Part shown: piece by piece, positions 24,581 to 33,371 of the stretch
How positions within the stretch are numbered: the first letter of the stretch is position 1
Layout: each line of letters opens with the position of its first letter
The notes under the pieces: model-generated
What the model saw: the letters and a program-made list of their open reading frames with translations, nothing else
Database searches by the model: none
Told to the model about the DNA's origin: nothing
Position numbers and translations under genes: made by a program
Source: Bacteroidetes bacterium UBA1941
Lineage (GTDB): Bacteria > Bacteroidota > Bacteroidia > Chitinophagales > LD1
Assembly: GCA_002336805.1 (NCBI GenBank)
Contig: DDEZ01000013.1
Location: 291,648 to 355,647, forward strand
Length of the DNA stretch: 64,000 bases
Direction of reading: 5' to 3'

Positions 24581-24724
24581 ATGTCTGCACCTCGTTTTTG
24601 CACCCGTGCCCTGATAGTGGCTATCGCTGCGATCCTGCTCACTGCTACTGCTGCTACCAGTACAGGCTGCGCTGCCAATAAGTGCGACTGCCCCAAGTTT
24701 GGCGGGCACAGGCTGAAGCACTGA
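24581..24724 (+). CDS. Very small lipoprotein (47 residues)
   Basis: The ATG at 24581 opens a 47-codon frame: MSAPRFCTRALIVAIAAILL, then a lipobox ending TSTGC at residue 30 and a 17-residue mature tail with CDCPKFGG and a basic end (HRLKH). The signal peptide and the Cys-rich tail with C-x-C-P-K-F make it a credible gene. Small Bacteroidota proteins with a CPKF-like tail are familiar to me, but their function is unknown. It is divergent from the GT28-like gene. Confidence 0.6.
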   Translation: MSAPRFCTRALIVAIAAILLTATAATSTGCAANKCDCPKFGGHRLKH

Positions 24725-24813
24725 TCCGGCTGTGGAAAAACCCACTATTGACAAAGGTGATCGGAGCTACTATCTTACCAGTGTTAGACCCCTTACACCT
24801 AAGTTATTAAGAC

Positions 24814-25059
24814 ATGAGACCCTTATCCGACCTGCTCCGCGGGGAGTTTGGCTATATCGTAGACCTGACCGACAAGCACTTGATCGAACAATTGTTTGAC
24901 GCGGGCTGCTTCCCGGGTGACCTGATCCGCGTGATAGACAATGATCCCGAGCGGACCTTTATCACCTTTCGCCTGCGCCGGCAAGTGTTTCACCTGGACC
25001 GCGCCAAGGCCAGCACCATACTGACCAATCCTGTCAGCTACTACTTCTGTCTGAATTAA
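24814..25059 (+). CDS. FeoA-domain protein
   Basis: 81 residues of SH3-like FeoA fold: PLSDLLRGEFGYIVDL at the start, then LIEQLFDAGCFPGDLIRVI, the conserved L-x-x-x-G-x-x-P-G turn, and HLDRAKASTILTNP at the end. FeoA is the small partner of the FeoB ferrous iron permease, but no feoB is next to it, so its role is uncertain. The first ATG gives the normal length. Confidence 0.75.
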   Translation: MRPLSDLLRGEFGYIVDLTDKHLIEQLFDAGCFPGDLIRVIDNDPERTFITFRLRRQVFHLDRAKASTILTNPVSYYFCLN

Positions 25060-25180
25060 CACTTAATTTTTATAGCTCCTGAGGCATCTATTTGTGCCGC
25101 CACCCGTATCCATAGGGGTGTATACTGTGATTTTGACAGTATTGGGATAATTGCAATCTTGCAGGTGTACACGTACTACT

Positions 25181-25672
25181 ATGGGCATCAAGATATTTAT
25201 CACCGGCGGCACCTTTGACAAGGAATATGACGAGATCAACGGACGGCTGTACTTCAATGATACACACCTGCCGGAGATACTCGAGCTGGGCCGCTGCGGG
25301 CTGGATGTGAGCATCCGCACCCTCATGATGATAGACAGCCTGGAGATGACCGATCAGGACCGCGAGCTGATAGTCAATGCCTGCCAGAAGTGCGAGGAGA
25401 AGAGCATCGTGATCACCCACGGTACAGATACCATGGAGGTGACCGCACGGGCGCTGGGACAGGTGGTCAAGGATAAGACCATCGTACTGACAGGGGCTAT
25501 GATCCCCTATAAATTTGGCAGCTCAGATGGCCTATTCAACCTGGGCACTGCGCTGGCCTTTGTACAGTCGCTGCCGCCTGGTGTCTATGTGGCTATGAAT
25601 GGTAAATACTTCACCTGGGATAATGTGAGGAAAAACAAAAGCAAAGGAAGCTTTGAGGAAGTCGGGCAATGA
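25181..25672 (+). CDS. Short asparaginase-domain protein
   Basis: 163 residues from the ATG at 25181; the frame is open to 25151, but MGIKIFITGGTFDKEYDEI is the true domain start. The first catalytic motif is TGGTFDKEY and the second is THGTDTMEVTA, the Thr and the T-D pair of type I/II L-asparaginases. TIVLTGAMIPYKFGSSDG follows. The whole C-terminal domain of the ~330-residue enzyme is absent, as in a recognised subgroup of short asparaginase-like proteins. The substrate is not certain. Confidence 0.82.
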   Translation: MGIKIFITGGTFDKEYDEINGRLYFNDTHLPEILELGRCGLDVSIRTLMMIDSLEMTDQDRELIVNACQKCEEKSIVITHGTDTMEVTARALGQVVKDKTIVLTGAMIPYKFGSSDGLFNLGTALAFVQSLPPGVYVAMNGKYFTWDNVRKNKSKGSFEEVGQ

Positions 25673-25696
25673 GCTATATTTACCCAGAAGCAAGGG

Positions 25697-25724
25697 ATTA
25701 TTTATATTTTTAAGAATATCTTAG
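25697..25724 (+). promoter_or_regulatory. Promoter candidate for the lipoprotein pair
   Basis: TTA (25697-25699), 17 bp, TATCTTAG (25717-25724), ending 23 bp before the ATG at 25748. Confidence 0.4.
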
Positions 25725-25747
25725 CTAAAACCAATACATAATCAAGG

Positions 25748-26131
25748 ATGAAGAAGGCATTTTGGATACTGGCCGGCGCATTGCTGCTCGTGGGCTGCTC
25801 CCATCAGACGGAGTATGTCAATGACCTGACAGGCAAGTGGTTTATCTACAAGATCACCCGTGATAACGTGGACCAGACGCACCTGGTGGGAGATTCATTC
25901 CAAAACTACAGCATCACCTTCACCGGAGATGGCAAGTACCTGGAGATGAATCCGCAGGGTATAGACTCTAATATAAAGACGGGTACCTGGGCATTTCAGA
26001 ATAGCTACGGCCAGCTGGTGCTGACGGATACAGCTCAGAAAGCCTCGACGTATACGATCTTTAACCTGACAGGCAATCACGTAGAGCTGTTTAAGGACAA
26101 GGAAGGCCGCTATCTCAGGAAATTTCAATAA
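25748..26131 (+). CDS. Small lipocalin-like lipoprotein
   Basis: 127 residues. The lipoprotein signal MKKAFWILAGALLLVGC is followed by a small beta-barrel-like domain: VNDLTGKWFIYKITRD, SITFTGDGKYLEM, GTWAFQNSYGQLVLTD. The pattern is that of Bacteroidota lipocalin-like (DUF5004-type) lipoproteins. It is probably paralogous to the next gene, with which it shares VND-T-G-W-K and D-Q-T. The ligand is unknown. Confidence 0.75.
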   Translation: MKKAFWILAGALLLVGCSHQTEYVNDLTGKWFIYKITRDNVDQTHLVGDSFQNYSITFTGDGKYLEMNPQGIDSNIKTGTWAFQNSYGQLVLTDTAQKASTYTIFNLTGNHVELFKDKEGRYLRKFQ

Positions 26132-26154
26132 TCAGCCACTACTGCGACTCAAGC

Positions 26155-26637
26155 ATGAAAAAAACGATAGTCATCCTCTCTGCGGTGCTCTCACTGGCCA
26201 TCATGGGCTGCAATGAGAAAAAACTGGTCAATGACATAACAGGCAACTGGCATGTGTCAAAATATGTGGTAGACGGCAGGGACCAGACCCGTACCTTTGA
26301 TACTACTCACACGATCTTCCAATGGAACTTTACCGCTGATGGTAAATACCATAAGACATGGACAGATAATCGTATCGGTACGGTCACTACCGTAGATAGC
26401 ATACAGCATTTTGACTCCACTACCATGACCATCGTATTTGACAGTACGATCACGACCAGCGCGATAGTACCATTCGTACACTATAATGATGTGAGAGGTG
26501 CCTGGGTACTGATCAATGGTAACAAATACCTCCAGACCAATGACTCCCTGGATGCAGTACAGTACGAGATAAAAGAGCACTCTGCCAAAAATCTGCACCT
26601 CTACAGCGGTAGCGAGGACTGGTACCTGGCGCAATAA
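26155..26637 (+). CDS. Lipocalin-like lipoprotein, paralogue of the preceding gene
   Basis: 160 residues. The lipobox ends LAIMGC. The mature start KKLVNDITGNWHVSKYVVDG aligns with VNDLTGKWFIYKITRD upstream, and FQWNFTADGKYHKTW with the SITFTGDGKY strand. A 30-residue insert (TTVDSIQHFDSTTMTIVFDS) explains the extra length. It lies 23 bp after the previous stop, so it is probably co-transcribed and arose by tandem duplication. Function unknown. Confidence 0.75.
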   Translation: MKKTIVILSAVLSLAIMGCNEKKLVNDITGNWHVSKYVVDGRDQTRTFDTTHTIFQWNFTADGKYHKTWTDNRIGTVTTVDSIQHFDSTTMTIVFDSTITTSAIVPFVHYNDVRGAWVLINGNKYLQTNDSLDAVQYEIKEHSAKNLHLYSGSEDWYLAQ

Positions 26638-26645
26638 AAAACTTC

Positions 26646-26672
26646 TTGATAATCAGAATATTGCTATCTTAG
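26646..26672 (+). promoter_or_regulatory. Promoter candidate for the 26697 membrane protein gene
   Basis: TTG (26646-26648), 16 bp, TATCTTAG (26665-26672), just downstream of the lipoprotein stop codon. Confidence 0.45.
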
Positions 26673-26696
26673 CATTACGTTTTCATAGGTTCAAAA

Positions 26697-28139
26697 GTGG
26701 TCGCTACCGAAAGGTGCGGCCATTTTTTTTGTGTATCATTGTATGGCACATTAGTGCATGCGATATATAGCTTGAATAAGTTCTACCAACATTCCTATCT
26801 ATACCAGTACCTGGAGCCTCGCGATCTGGTGCTCGCACCGCTGTTTATCCTTCTGGTATACGCTCTGGCTAATAGTTTTGTAAAAGGCAGGATACGCAAA
26901 GACCTGCGTAAGTATTTTATCCCGGCACTGACGCTGAAGATGTTTGGTGCGATAGCCTCGGGCCTGGTGTACCAGTATTACTACCGTGGTGGTGATACGA
27001 TGGAGTTTTATACCTCGGCCAGCTTTATCTATTCCGTATTCCGCAGCCATCCTCTGGATGGTATACATCTGCTCAGTGCCATGCCGGTCTGGATCTACCC
27101 GGAATTGGTACAGTATGACTTCCTCCCATTCATCTATGACCCCACTACATGGACCATAGTCCGGATCACATCTTTTGTCAATCTATTTTCATTTGACTCC
27201 TATCCAGTGATCTCAATTTACTTCAGCATTTTTTCCCTCTATAGTAGCTGGAAGTTTTTCACGCTGCTCGCTGATATATACCCTGATGACAAACTGATAA
27301 AACGCTTTTCTTATTGTCTATTCTATATTCCGTCTGTGTTCTTCTGGGGTAGTGGTGTTTTCAAAGACACTTTGACACTGGGAGGGCTATTTCTGGTGAC
27401 GTATCACATCTACCAGATATTTATCCTGCGCAAACTAGGTATAGGACAATTTTTATGGCTCTTCTTAGGATTGTACCTCATGTACAGCATCCGGTTATTC
27501 TTCCTGATCATTCTCATTCCGTGCCTGGGGTTCTGGCTTTTTGCCGAGTTTCGGGACCGTATCATCAAAAGTGATACGATCAAGGCTATTTCATTCCCTT
27601 TCTTGCTGGCTATCTCTACGACAGTGATCATCCTGGGGGTAGGCCGTGTAATGAGTACAGATGAGAAGCTGAGTGCGGAGGCACTACAGCAAAAGGCTGA
27701 AGGATTTCAGAGCTGGCATGGATCACTGGGCGGCTCGGCCTACGACCTCGGCATCACAGACTATAGTACTGCGAGCCTTATAAAGGTTTTCCCGAAGGCT
27801 ATCAACGTTACTCTTTTCAGGCCATACCTGACAGAGGCGCACTCCGGGTTTCAGCTTATTACTGCTTTGCAGAGCCTCTTTTTTCTGATCTACCTGGTTT
27901 ATACGCTGGTCAAGGCAAGATTGAGTGGTATATCGGCCATCACCAAGGATCCCCTGATCCTTTTCTCTCTTACATTCAGTTTGTTTTATTCGTTTGTAGC
28001 GGGATTTACGAGCTACAACTTTGGTGCACTGGATAGGTACAAGATACCGGCACTTCCTTTTTTCATGCTCGCATTAGTACTCGCCAACTATCATGCTGCG
28101 CATGATAGCCCTAAGTCCCGGAGAGGATTAGCTAAATAG
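26697..28139 (+). CDS. Polytopic membrane protein next to the polysaccharide locus
   Basis: About 480 residues with some ten hydrophobic segments. Visible landmarks are ARDs-type loop YRGGDTMEFYTSASFIYSVF, then FWGSGVFKDTLTLGGLFLV and a C-terminal FGALDRYKIPALPFFMLAL. It recalls GT-C-type or polysaccharide-polymerase-like proteins, but no definite family is recognised. The start is uncertain: there is no ATG near the front, and GTG 26697, TTG 26739 and TTG 26772 are all compatible with the promoter. Its end overlaps the convergent glycosyltransferase by 12 bp. A part in glycan assembly is inference from position. Confidence 0.65.
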   Translation: MVATERCGHFFCVSLYGTLVHAIYSLNKFYQHSYLYQYLEPRDLVLAPLFILLVYALANSFVKGRIRKDLRKYFIPALTLKMFGAIASGLVYQYYYRGGDTMEFYTSASFIYSVFRSHPLDGIHLLSAMPVWIYPELVQYDFLPFIYDPTTWTIVRITSFVNLFSFDSYPVISIYFSIFSLYSSWKFFTLLADIYPDDKLIKRFSYCLFYIPSVFFWGSGVFKDTLTLGGLFLVTYHIYQIFILRKLGIGQFLWLFLGLYLMYSIRLFFLIILIPCLGFWLFAEFRDRIIKSDTIKAISFPFLLAISTTVIILGVGRVMSTDEKLSAEALQQKAEGFQSWHGSLGGSAYDLGITDYSTASLIKVFPKAINVTLFRPYLTEAHSGFQLITALQSLFFLIYLVYTLVKARLSGISAITKDPLILFSLTFSLFYSFVAGFTSYNFGALDRYKIPALPFFMLALVLANYHAAHDSPKSRRGLAK

Positions 28140-29195
28140 GTTTAGAAAATTTCTTGTGTTGCTCCTTACGGAGTAGTTTTCTTCTATCCGGCTGCGTGCT
28201 GCAGCTCCTGCGCGTATGCGCTGGCCCGCATCTGCCAGGTAGGTGGTGATAGCCCGCTCCCAGTCCTGGTCTGTAGCACAGATCATCCCATTCACATGAT
28301 CGTCTACTATCTGCGTATTGACACCTACGGGTGATACGAGCGCCGGTATGCCGAGGCTCATGTATTGCAGCGCCTTAAAGCCGCATTTGCCGCGTGCCCA
28401 CTGGTCATCTGTGAGAGGCATGAGTCCTATATTGAACTGCAGGAGGTCGGCTATCTCAGTGTCCTTATTCCAATGTTTATAGTGTAGTGAGCGCAGATCA
28501 GCTTTTAGTTTGCGGTTTGAGATGACCATAAAGGTAAAATCATACTGCTGCTCCAGGCGGGCGAGTATAGGTATGATGTGGTCCAGGTACTGCGCCGTAG
28601 AGTGGGTGCCCGTCCAGCCTATCACTATACGGTCGGTGTGCTGGTCTTTCACCTGGTTGTGCAGGTGCTCTGTGTCTATAGTCGTTGGGTTGACCACTAC
28701 GCGGCTGTTATACTGCCGGGCATAGTCTGCCAGGTAGTCATTGCCACAGGATACGCGCCATGCCCAGCGGCATATGGAGGCTACCTTGCTATGCCACTTG
28801 AGACCAGCCGCTATTTTATTGTGTGCAGATGTATTGGAGAGCCAGATGGCATCGTCGTAGTCGTATATTATTTTCTTGCCTAGTATCTTAGCTATGATCC
28901 ATTCAAATACGGGCGGGCCGATAGGAGTAGCCTCACGGTGTATGAAGACAAAGTCATATCCCGGTATGCGCAGCAGGTCACCGCAGCGGCGCCAGAGTCC
29001 CCTCAGTATACCGAGTACTTTGGCAGCAGTATGCCCCTGCCTGTACAGGATATGCCACGTGTCATGATCCAGAAAGGCGCTGATATGAAAAGAGAAGCTA
29101 TGGGCCGAGAGCGCTGTATAGTACTGCTCAAAGCGGAAGCGCTGTGACGGGGCTTCCCCATGGGGATATGGCACTATAAAGTAAATCTTCTTCAT
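28128..29195 (-). CDS. GT4-like glycosyltransferase
   Basis: 355 residues. The N-terminus (IYFIVPYPHGEAPSQRFRFE) is typical of GT-B enzymes that open with a Rossmann strand. KIIYDYDDAIWLSN is a recognisable motif of this subgroup. The nucleotide-sugar half has RIVIGWTGTHSTAQYLDHI, then KCGFKALQYMSLGIPALVSP with the Glu-less loop variant, and GMICATDQDWERAI. It is the last gene of the minus-strand glycan operon, overlapping the upstream gene by 4 bp. Donor and acceptor cannot be told. Confidence 0.85.
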   Translation of the reverse strand: MKKIYFIVPYPHGEAPSQRFRFEQYYTALSAHSFSFHISAFLDHDTWHILYRQGHTAAKVLGILRGLWRRCGDLLRIPGYDFVFIHREATPIGPPVFEWIIAKILGKKIIYDYDDAIWLSNTSAHNKIAAGLKWHSKVASICRWAWRVSCGNDYLADYARQYNSRVVVNPTTIDTEHLHNQVKDQHTDRIVIGWTGTHSTAQYLDHIIPILARLEQQYDFTFMVISNRKLKADLRSLHYKHWNKDTEIADLLQFNIGLMPLTDDQWARGKCGFKALQYMSLGIPALVSPVGVNTQIVDDHVNGMICATDQDWERAITTYLADAGQRIRAGAAARSRIEENYSVRSNTRNFLNLFS

Positions 29196-30433
29196 ACCAC
29201 TGTATCCTTCAGCTTATCGTATACTGCCTTATATCTCTTCACGCCTTCGGCTAATGCATAATAGCGGTAGCCGCCCTGCTGTATGTGCTCGTGATCAATA
29301 GCCAGCAGGCGATCTATCTGGGAGGCTGCATAGCTATAGTCTGATGCAGTGAAACCATCCAGTGCGATACCAGCCTGCGTATCTTCTATGATGTGGTCTA
29401 CGTCTCCTACTCCCTTATTGCAGATCAGGGGTATACCCATGGCCATCAGTTCACCTTGCTTGGTAGGAGAGGAGGCTTTTTTGGAGTAGGCAGGTTTAAT
29501 AAAGAATATAGCGATCTGTGACAGGCTGAGGAAAGTGGCCACCTGGTCGTAGGGGCTTTCTCTTACGATGATCCTGTCTGCCGGGATATCCTTCTTTTGA
29601 GCTTTTTCATAGACTAAGGATGGTGCATCTGCTGTGATAAAGAGGAACTTCAAATGAGGGCGCGCAGTGAGCGCTGCAGCGAAAAGATCCAGCATCTCGT
29701 CCAGCATATACCAGGTGCCAAGTGATCCGAGATAGGACATCACGATGTCCTGGTCATCAATACCGAGTTCGGCCTTTAATGCCTGCCGGCGGGATTCATC
29801 TATTTTCTTCGGGTCAAATTTACTAAGGTCTGTGCAACAGGGTATGACAGTAATGGGAAGTAGTGCAGTGCGTAGTTTCCAGCCTTGCATCTCCTGGCGT
29901 GCATTGTCAGTGAGGCTGATGACCTGGTCTGCGGTGAGCAGGTATTCCTTTTCTTTTTTCTTGAAAAACTCGTAGATGGTTTTGTACGGCTGCTTATCTC
30001 TCGGCCAGATGCCGCCGTCTATGCGCTCATCTGCCCAGAAGCCACGCATATCAAAGATCATTTTCACTCCGTATTTCTTCTTGAGCCAGAGGCCGACCAG
30101 TGCACTGATATAGCTGCGGCAGTGCACTATGTCATACGGCTCACGCTCATACTCCAGTACTGCAACGCGGCGCATCTGCCATATGTCCCAAAGGGTAGAT
30201 AGGATAGGAGGCCTCTTGGTATAATGCTGTGGCAGCCACCTGATATTATGAGCCTGTAGCAGATCAGCTATCGCCTTGCTTCCTTTGTCGTAGCGCTCTG
30301 GCTTCTCAAAGCTCATCAATGAAAAACGGATACCTGTAGCAGACAGGCCGATGAGGTAAGGTATGACCTGTGACCTGCCCAATGGGTCAGTCATGCCATC
30401 ATAAGAGATATAGAGTGCCTTCTGGTCTGCCAT
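29192..30433 (-). CDS. GT4-like glycosyltransferase
   Basis: 413 residues. The N-terminal acceptor half has LYISYDGMTDPLGRSQVIPY and YDIVHCRSYISALVGLWLKK. The donor half has VMSYLGSLGTWYMLDEMLDL, then KQGELMAMGIPLICNKGVGD. It lies between an asparagine-synthase gene and the terminal glycosyltransferase, with 4-bp and 12-bp junctions, so it is part of the same transcript. The sugar is unknown. Confidence 0.85.
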   Translation of the reverse strand: MADQKALYISYDGMTDPLGRSQVIPYLIGLSATGIRFSLMSFEKPERYDKGSKAIADLLQAHNIRWLPQHYTKRPPILSTLWDIWQMRRVAVLEYEREPYDIVHCRSYISALVGLWLKKKYGVKMIFDMRGFWADERIDGGIWPRDKQPYKTIYEFFKKKEKEYLLTADQVISLTDNARQEMQGWKLRTALLPITVIPCCTDLSKFDPKKIDESRRQALKAELGIDDQDIVMSYLGSLGTWYMLDEMLDLFAAALTARPHLKFLFITADAPSLVYEKAQKKDIPADRIIVRESPYDQVATFLSLSQIAIFFIKPAYSKKASSPTKQGELMAMGIPLICNKGVGDVDHIIEDTQAGIALDGFTASDYSYAASQIDRLLAIDHEHIQQGGYRYYALAEGVKRYKAVYDKLKDTVV

Positions 30434-30445
30434 GATGCATTTGAT

Positions 30446-32287
30446 TTATTGCGCCCACTTGTGCAGGAGCATCAGTGCCCAGAGACGGTTATAGAGATAG
30501 TCTTCACCCGCCTCAAATCTGTGTAGCAGTGCAGCTACAGGTTCATATTTTACAAATCCGGCCTGTTCCACGTTTGCCTTGGAGAGATATTTGTCCAGCA
30601 GGTATTTCAGGTCCTTGTGTAGCCAGCGGATGAGCGGGATGGAAAAGCCCTTTTTAGGCCTCGCGAAATATTCTCTCGGCACATAATCGTAAAGTAATTC
30701 TTTAAGGAGGAATTTACTTATTCCGTTATTTACTTTGAGATGTTCATCCAGATTGAGCGCAAACTCTACTACTCTGTAATCCAGAAATGGTGTACGCGCT
30801 TCGAGCGAAAACTGCATACTGGCCACGTCCACTTTGACCAGCAGGTCATCTTTCAGGTAATATTTAATATCAAAAAGCGCCTGCTCTTCTTTTGCAGACA
30901 GCTTTCGAGGGAGATCACTTAGATCTTCGTCGAAAATGAGTGGCTGAATATGGCCCGGCTGCATGAGCTGATGGAGCTCTTTTTCAGAAAAGAGATACTG
31001 CTCCTGGGAAAAGATATGGCTCTTGATATGGGCTTCATCTTTGTAGTCAAATATGCCTGCTGCCCGCTTGTAGCGATTGCTCATCAGGCTCAGCGCTGCA
31101 CGGATAGGCTGGCGCAGCGTGCGTACACCTGGCATGGCTAGCCGCTCTGCCCATGCATGGGCACCATAGCCCATAAAGAGCTCGTCACCTCCATCTCCGC
31201 TCAGCGTCATAGTGACATGCTGGCGCGCCAGGCGCGATACGAGCATAGTAGGGATAGCAGATGAGTCTGCATATGGCTCATCATATGCGGTGAGTATCCG
31301 GTCTACCAGCTCGAGGGATTCTTTCTCAGATACTATAAACTCGTAATGTTCGGTACCGAGATGCTCTGATACGCGGCGCGCATAGGCGGACTCGTCCATC
31401 TTATCATCCTTGACTCCTATGGAGAAAGTCTTGATGGTTTCTTCTGACACACTCTGTGCGATAGCAGCTACAGTACTGGAGTCTATGCCTCCACTGAGAA
31501 ATACGCCAAAAGGCACATCACTGATCATACGGTACTTTACCGAGCTGCTGAGCAGTTCATTCAGCATGCCTTTGGCTGTCTGAAAGTCGCTGACCTTAGT
31601 TGCTGTGATCTTTTCTTCGGGCTGCCAATAACTTTTGACGGTCATCTTGCCTCCTTTCACTACAGCATAACTGCCGGAGGGTAGCCGGGAGATATTTGTA
31701 TAAACGGTATTTGGGCCCGGGATGTATCCTGCGTAAAGGAAATTGTATACACTCTGGTGGTCGGTGCGCTTGCTTTGGCTGACCTGATCCAGGCGAAGGA
31801 GCGCTTTGATCTCTGAGGCGAATGCAAAATGTCCGTCCTGCGCATAATAGTAGATAGGCTTCACGCCCAGGCGGTCTCTAAACAGATATAGCGCGTGCTC
31901 CTGTGTATCATATATAGCTATGGCAAACATGCCATTCAGCAAGTGTACAAAGTCAGGGCCGCGCAGTGCGAAAGCCTCCAGGATAACCTCTGTATCTGAG
32001 GTGGTATGCGTCTGAATACTGAGCTGATGAGCTATCTCGCGGTAGTTATATACTTCCCCGTTGAAGCAGATCTGGTACCGGCCGCTTTGCGATGGCATGG
32101 GCTGATTGGCTGCTGTGCTGAGGTCCAGGATACTGAGCCTGCGATGGCCCAGCCCCAATCCCTGCTCACGATCCAGATAGAAACCATCGGCATCCGGCCC
32201 CCGGTGAGAGAGGCAGTCGGTCATACTCCGCAGGTCTGCCTCAGACCATGTTTTATGAATAGAAAAAAAGCCGGCTATACCGCACAT
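30446..32287 (-). CDS. asnB: AsnB-type glutamine amidotransferase (asparagine synthase-like), copy 1
   Basis: 613 residues. The N-terminal glutaminase starts with the catalytic Cys2 (MCGIAGFFSIHKTWSE), then LSHRGPDADGFY, GHRRLSILDLS and FNGEVYNYREI. The synthetase half has the pyrophosphate loop FGVFLSGGIDSSTVAAIA and TMTLSGDGGDELFMGYG. The fold transfers glutamine nitrogen to an AMP-activated carboxylate. Polysaccharide loci often hold such copies that amidate a uronic acid rather than make asparagine (family knowledge; the substrate here is inference). A second copy lies 2.4 kb upstream. Confidence 0.9.
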   Translation of the reverse strand: MCGIAGFFSIHKTWSEADLRSMTDCLSHRGPDADGFYLDREQGLGLGHRRLSILDLSTAANQPMPSQSGRYQICFNGEVYNYREIAHQLSIQTHTTSDTEVILEAFALRGPDFVHLLNGMFAIAIYDTQEHALYLFRDRLGVKPIYYYAQDGHFAFASEIKALLRLDQVSQSKRTDHQSVYNFLYAGYIPGPNTVYTNISRLPSGSYAVVKGGKMTVKSYWQPEEKITATKVSDFQTAKGMLNELLSSSVKYRMISDVPFGVFLSGGIDSSTVAAIAQSVSEETIKTFSIGVKDDKMDESAYARRVSEHLGTEHYEFIVSEKESLELVDRILTAYDEPYADSSAIPTMLVSRLARQHVTMTLSGDGGDELFMGYGAHAWAERLAMPGVRTLRQPIRAALSLMSNRYKRAAGIFDYKDEAHIKSHIFSQEQYLFSEKELHQLMQPGHIQPLIFDEDLSDLPRKLSAKEEQALFDIKYYLKDDLLVKVDVASMQFSLEARTPFLDYRVVEFALNLDEHLKVNNGISKFLLKELLYDYVPREYFARPKKGFSIPLIRWLHKDLKYLLDKYLSKANVEQAGFVKYEPVAALLHRFEAGEDYLYNRLWALMLLHKWAQ

Positions 32288-32302
32288 GAGTGATCTCGCT
32301 AC

Positions 32303-33274
32303 TTATGAATGAAAAGGGTGGGGCGCCTGCTCCTGCGCTGCAAATGGGTGATAGTCTCCCTGCAGCCCTATAGGTGCCTGATGGCGGATATCATGTACTA
32401 TCTGTATAGATGGCAGTGCCTCCATGAGCCCAAATCCGTCTCCACTCAGTATCTGCTCGTAGCTGCGGGTGTGCAGGTCTGTGAATCCATCACTGAATTC
32501 TATCTCACGACCCTCTATCTTCATAGAGCGGTAGGTACGCTTGCCGGCGGCCTGCAGCTCAGCGGGTATCGTATCAGAGTTGATACTCAGAAACCACCTG
32601 ACACGCGCGCGGTCAAACTCCAGATAGCCAGCCGCACGGTCATGCGTATGCACGTGTACGATGTTTCTTTTCACCTCACCGAATATCCATGACAGCATAT
32701 CATAGAAGTGCACACCGATATTGGTAGCTATACCTCCGGACTTGGATACGTCCCCTTTCCAGCTGGTATAGTACCAGTGGCCCCGTGAGGTGATATAGGT
32801 CAGGTCAAATTCATAGATCTTGTCTTTAGGAGCATTGGCCACCTCCTCACGCAGCGCTATGATAGCGGGGTGCAGGCGGAGCTGGAGGATATTGTAAACC
32901 TTTTTGCCTGTCTCCTTTTCATATTCTCTGAGGCCATCTATATTCCATGGATTGAGCACCAGCGGCTTTTCGCATATCACATCTGCACCACTCCGCAGGC
33001 CGAATCTGATATGTGCATCATGCAGGTAGTTTGGCGTGCAGACAGAGACATAGTCTACAGGAGTTTTGTCCCTCCGCAGCTTATCTACGTAACGGTCAAA
33101 ACGCTCAAACTCTACAAAGAAATCAGCATCCGGGAAAAAACTATCCATGATCCCCACGCTGTCAAATTTATCCAGTGCGGCCACGAGTGTGTTTCCGGTG
33201 TCTTTGATAGCCTTCAGGTGGCGGGAGGCGATATATCCGGCGGCGCCTATGAGCGCAAATCTCTTGTTGGACAT
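32303..33274 (-). CDS. Gfo/Idh/MocA sugar dehydrogenase, WlbA/WbpB-like
   Basis: 323 residues. The NAD-binding Rossmann start is FALIGAAGYIASRHLKAI, with the E-K-P motif at DVICEKPLVLNPWNIDGL. The substrate domain has LQLRLHPAIIALREE, then SGGIATNIGVHFYDMLSWIF. These features, including RGHWYYTSWKGD, resemble UDP-GlcNAc(A) 3-dehydrogenases of the WlbA/WbpB group, which oxidise C3 of UDP-N-acetylglucosaminuronate. No WbpE-like 3-aminotransferase is certain here, so the downstream step is open. Confidence 0.8.
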   Translation of the reverse strand: MSNKRFALIGAAGYIASRHLKAIKDTGNTLVAALDKFDSVGIMDSFFPDADFFVEFERFDRYVDKLRRDKTPVDYVSVCTPNYLHDAHIRFGLRSGADVICEKPLVLNPWNIDGLREYEKETGKKVYNILQLRLHPAIIALREEVANAPKDKIYEFDLTYITSRGHWYYTSWKGDVSKSGGIATNIGVHFYDMLSWIFGEVKRNIVHVHTHDRAAGYLEFDRARVRWFLSINSDTIPAELQAAGKRTYRSMKIEGREIEFSDGFTDLHTRSYEQILSGDGFGLMEALPSIQIVHDIRHQAPIGLQGDYHPFAAQEQAPHPFHS

Positions 33275-33371
33275 TTCTGAAAAATTCGGACTATTGAGTA
33301 ATAAACTTAGTAAAATAAAGCTAGTATTCGACAGTAATCGCGCCAGCTATGGTTTCCCGGTATACGATCTA

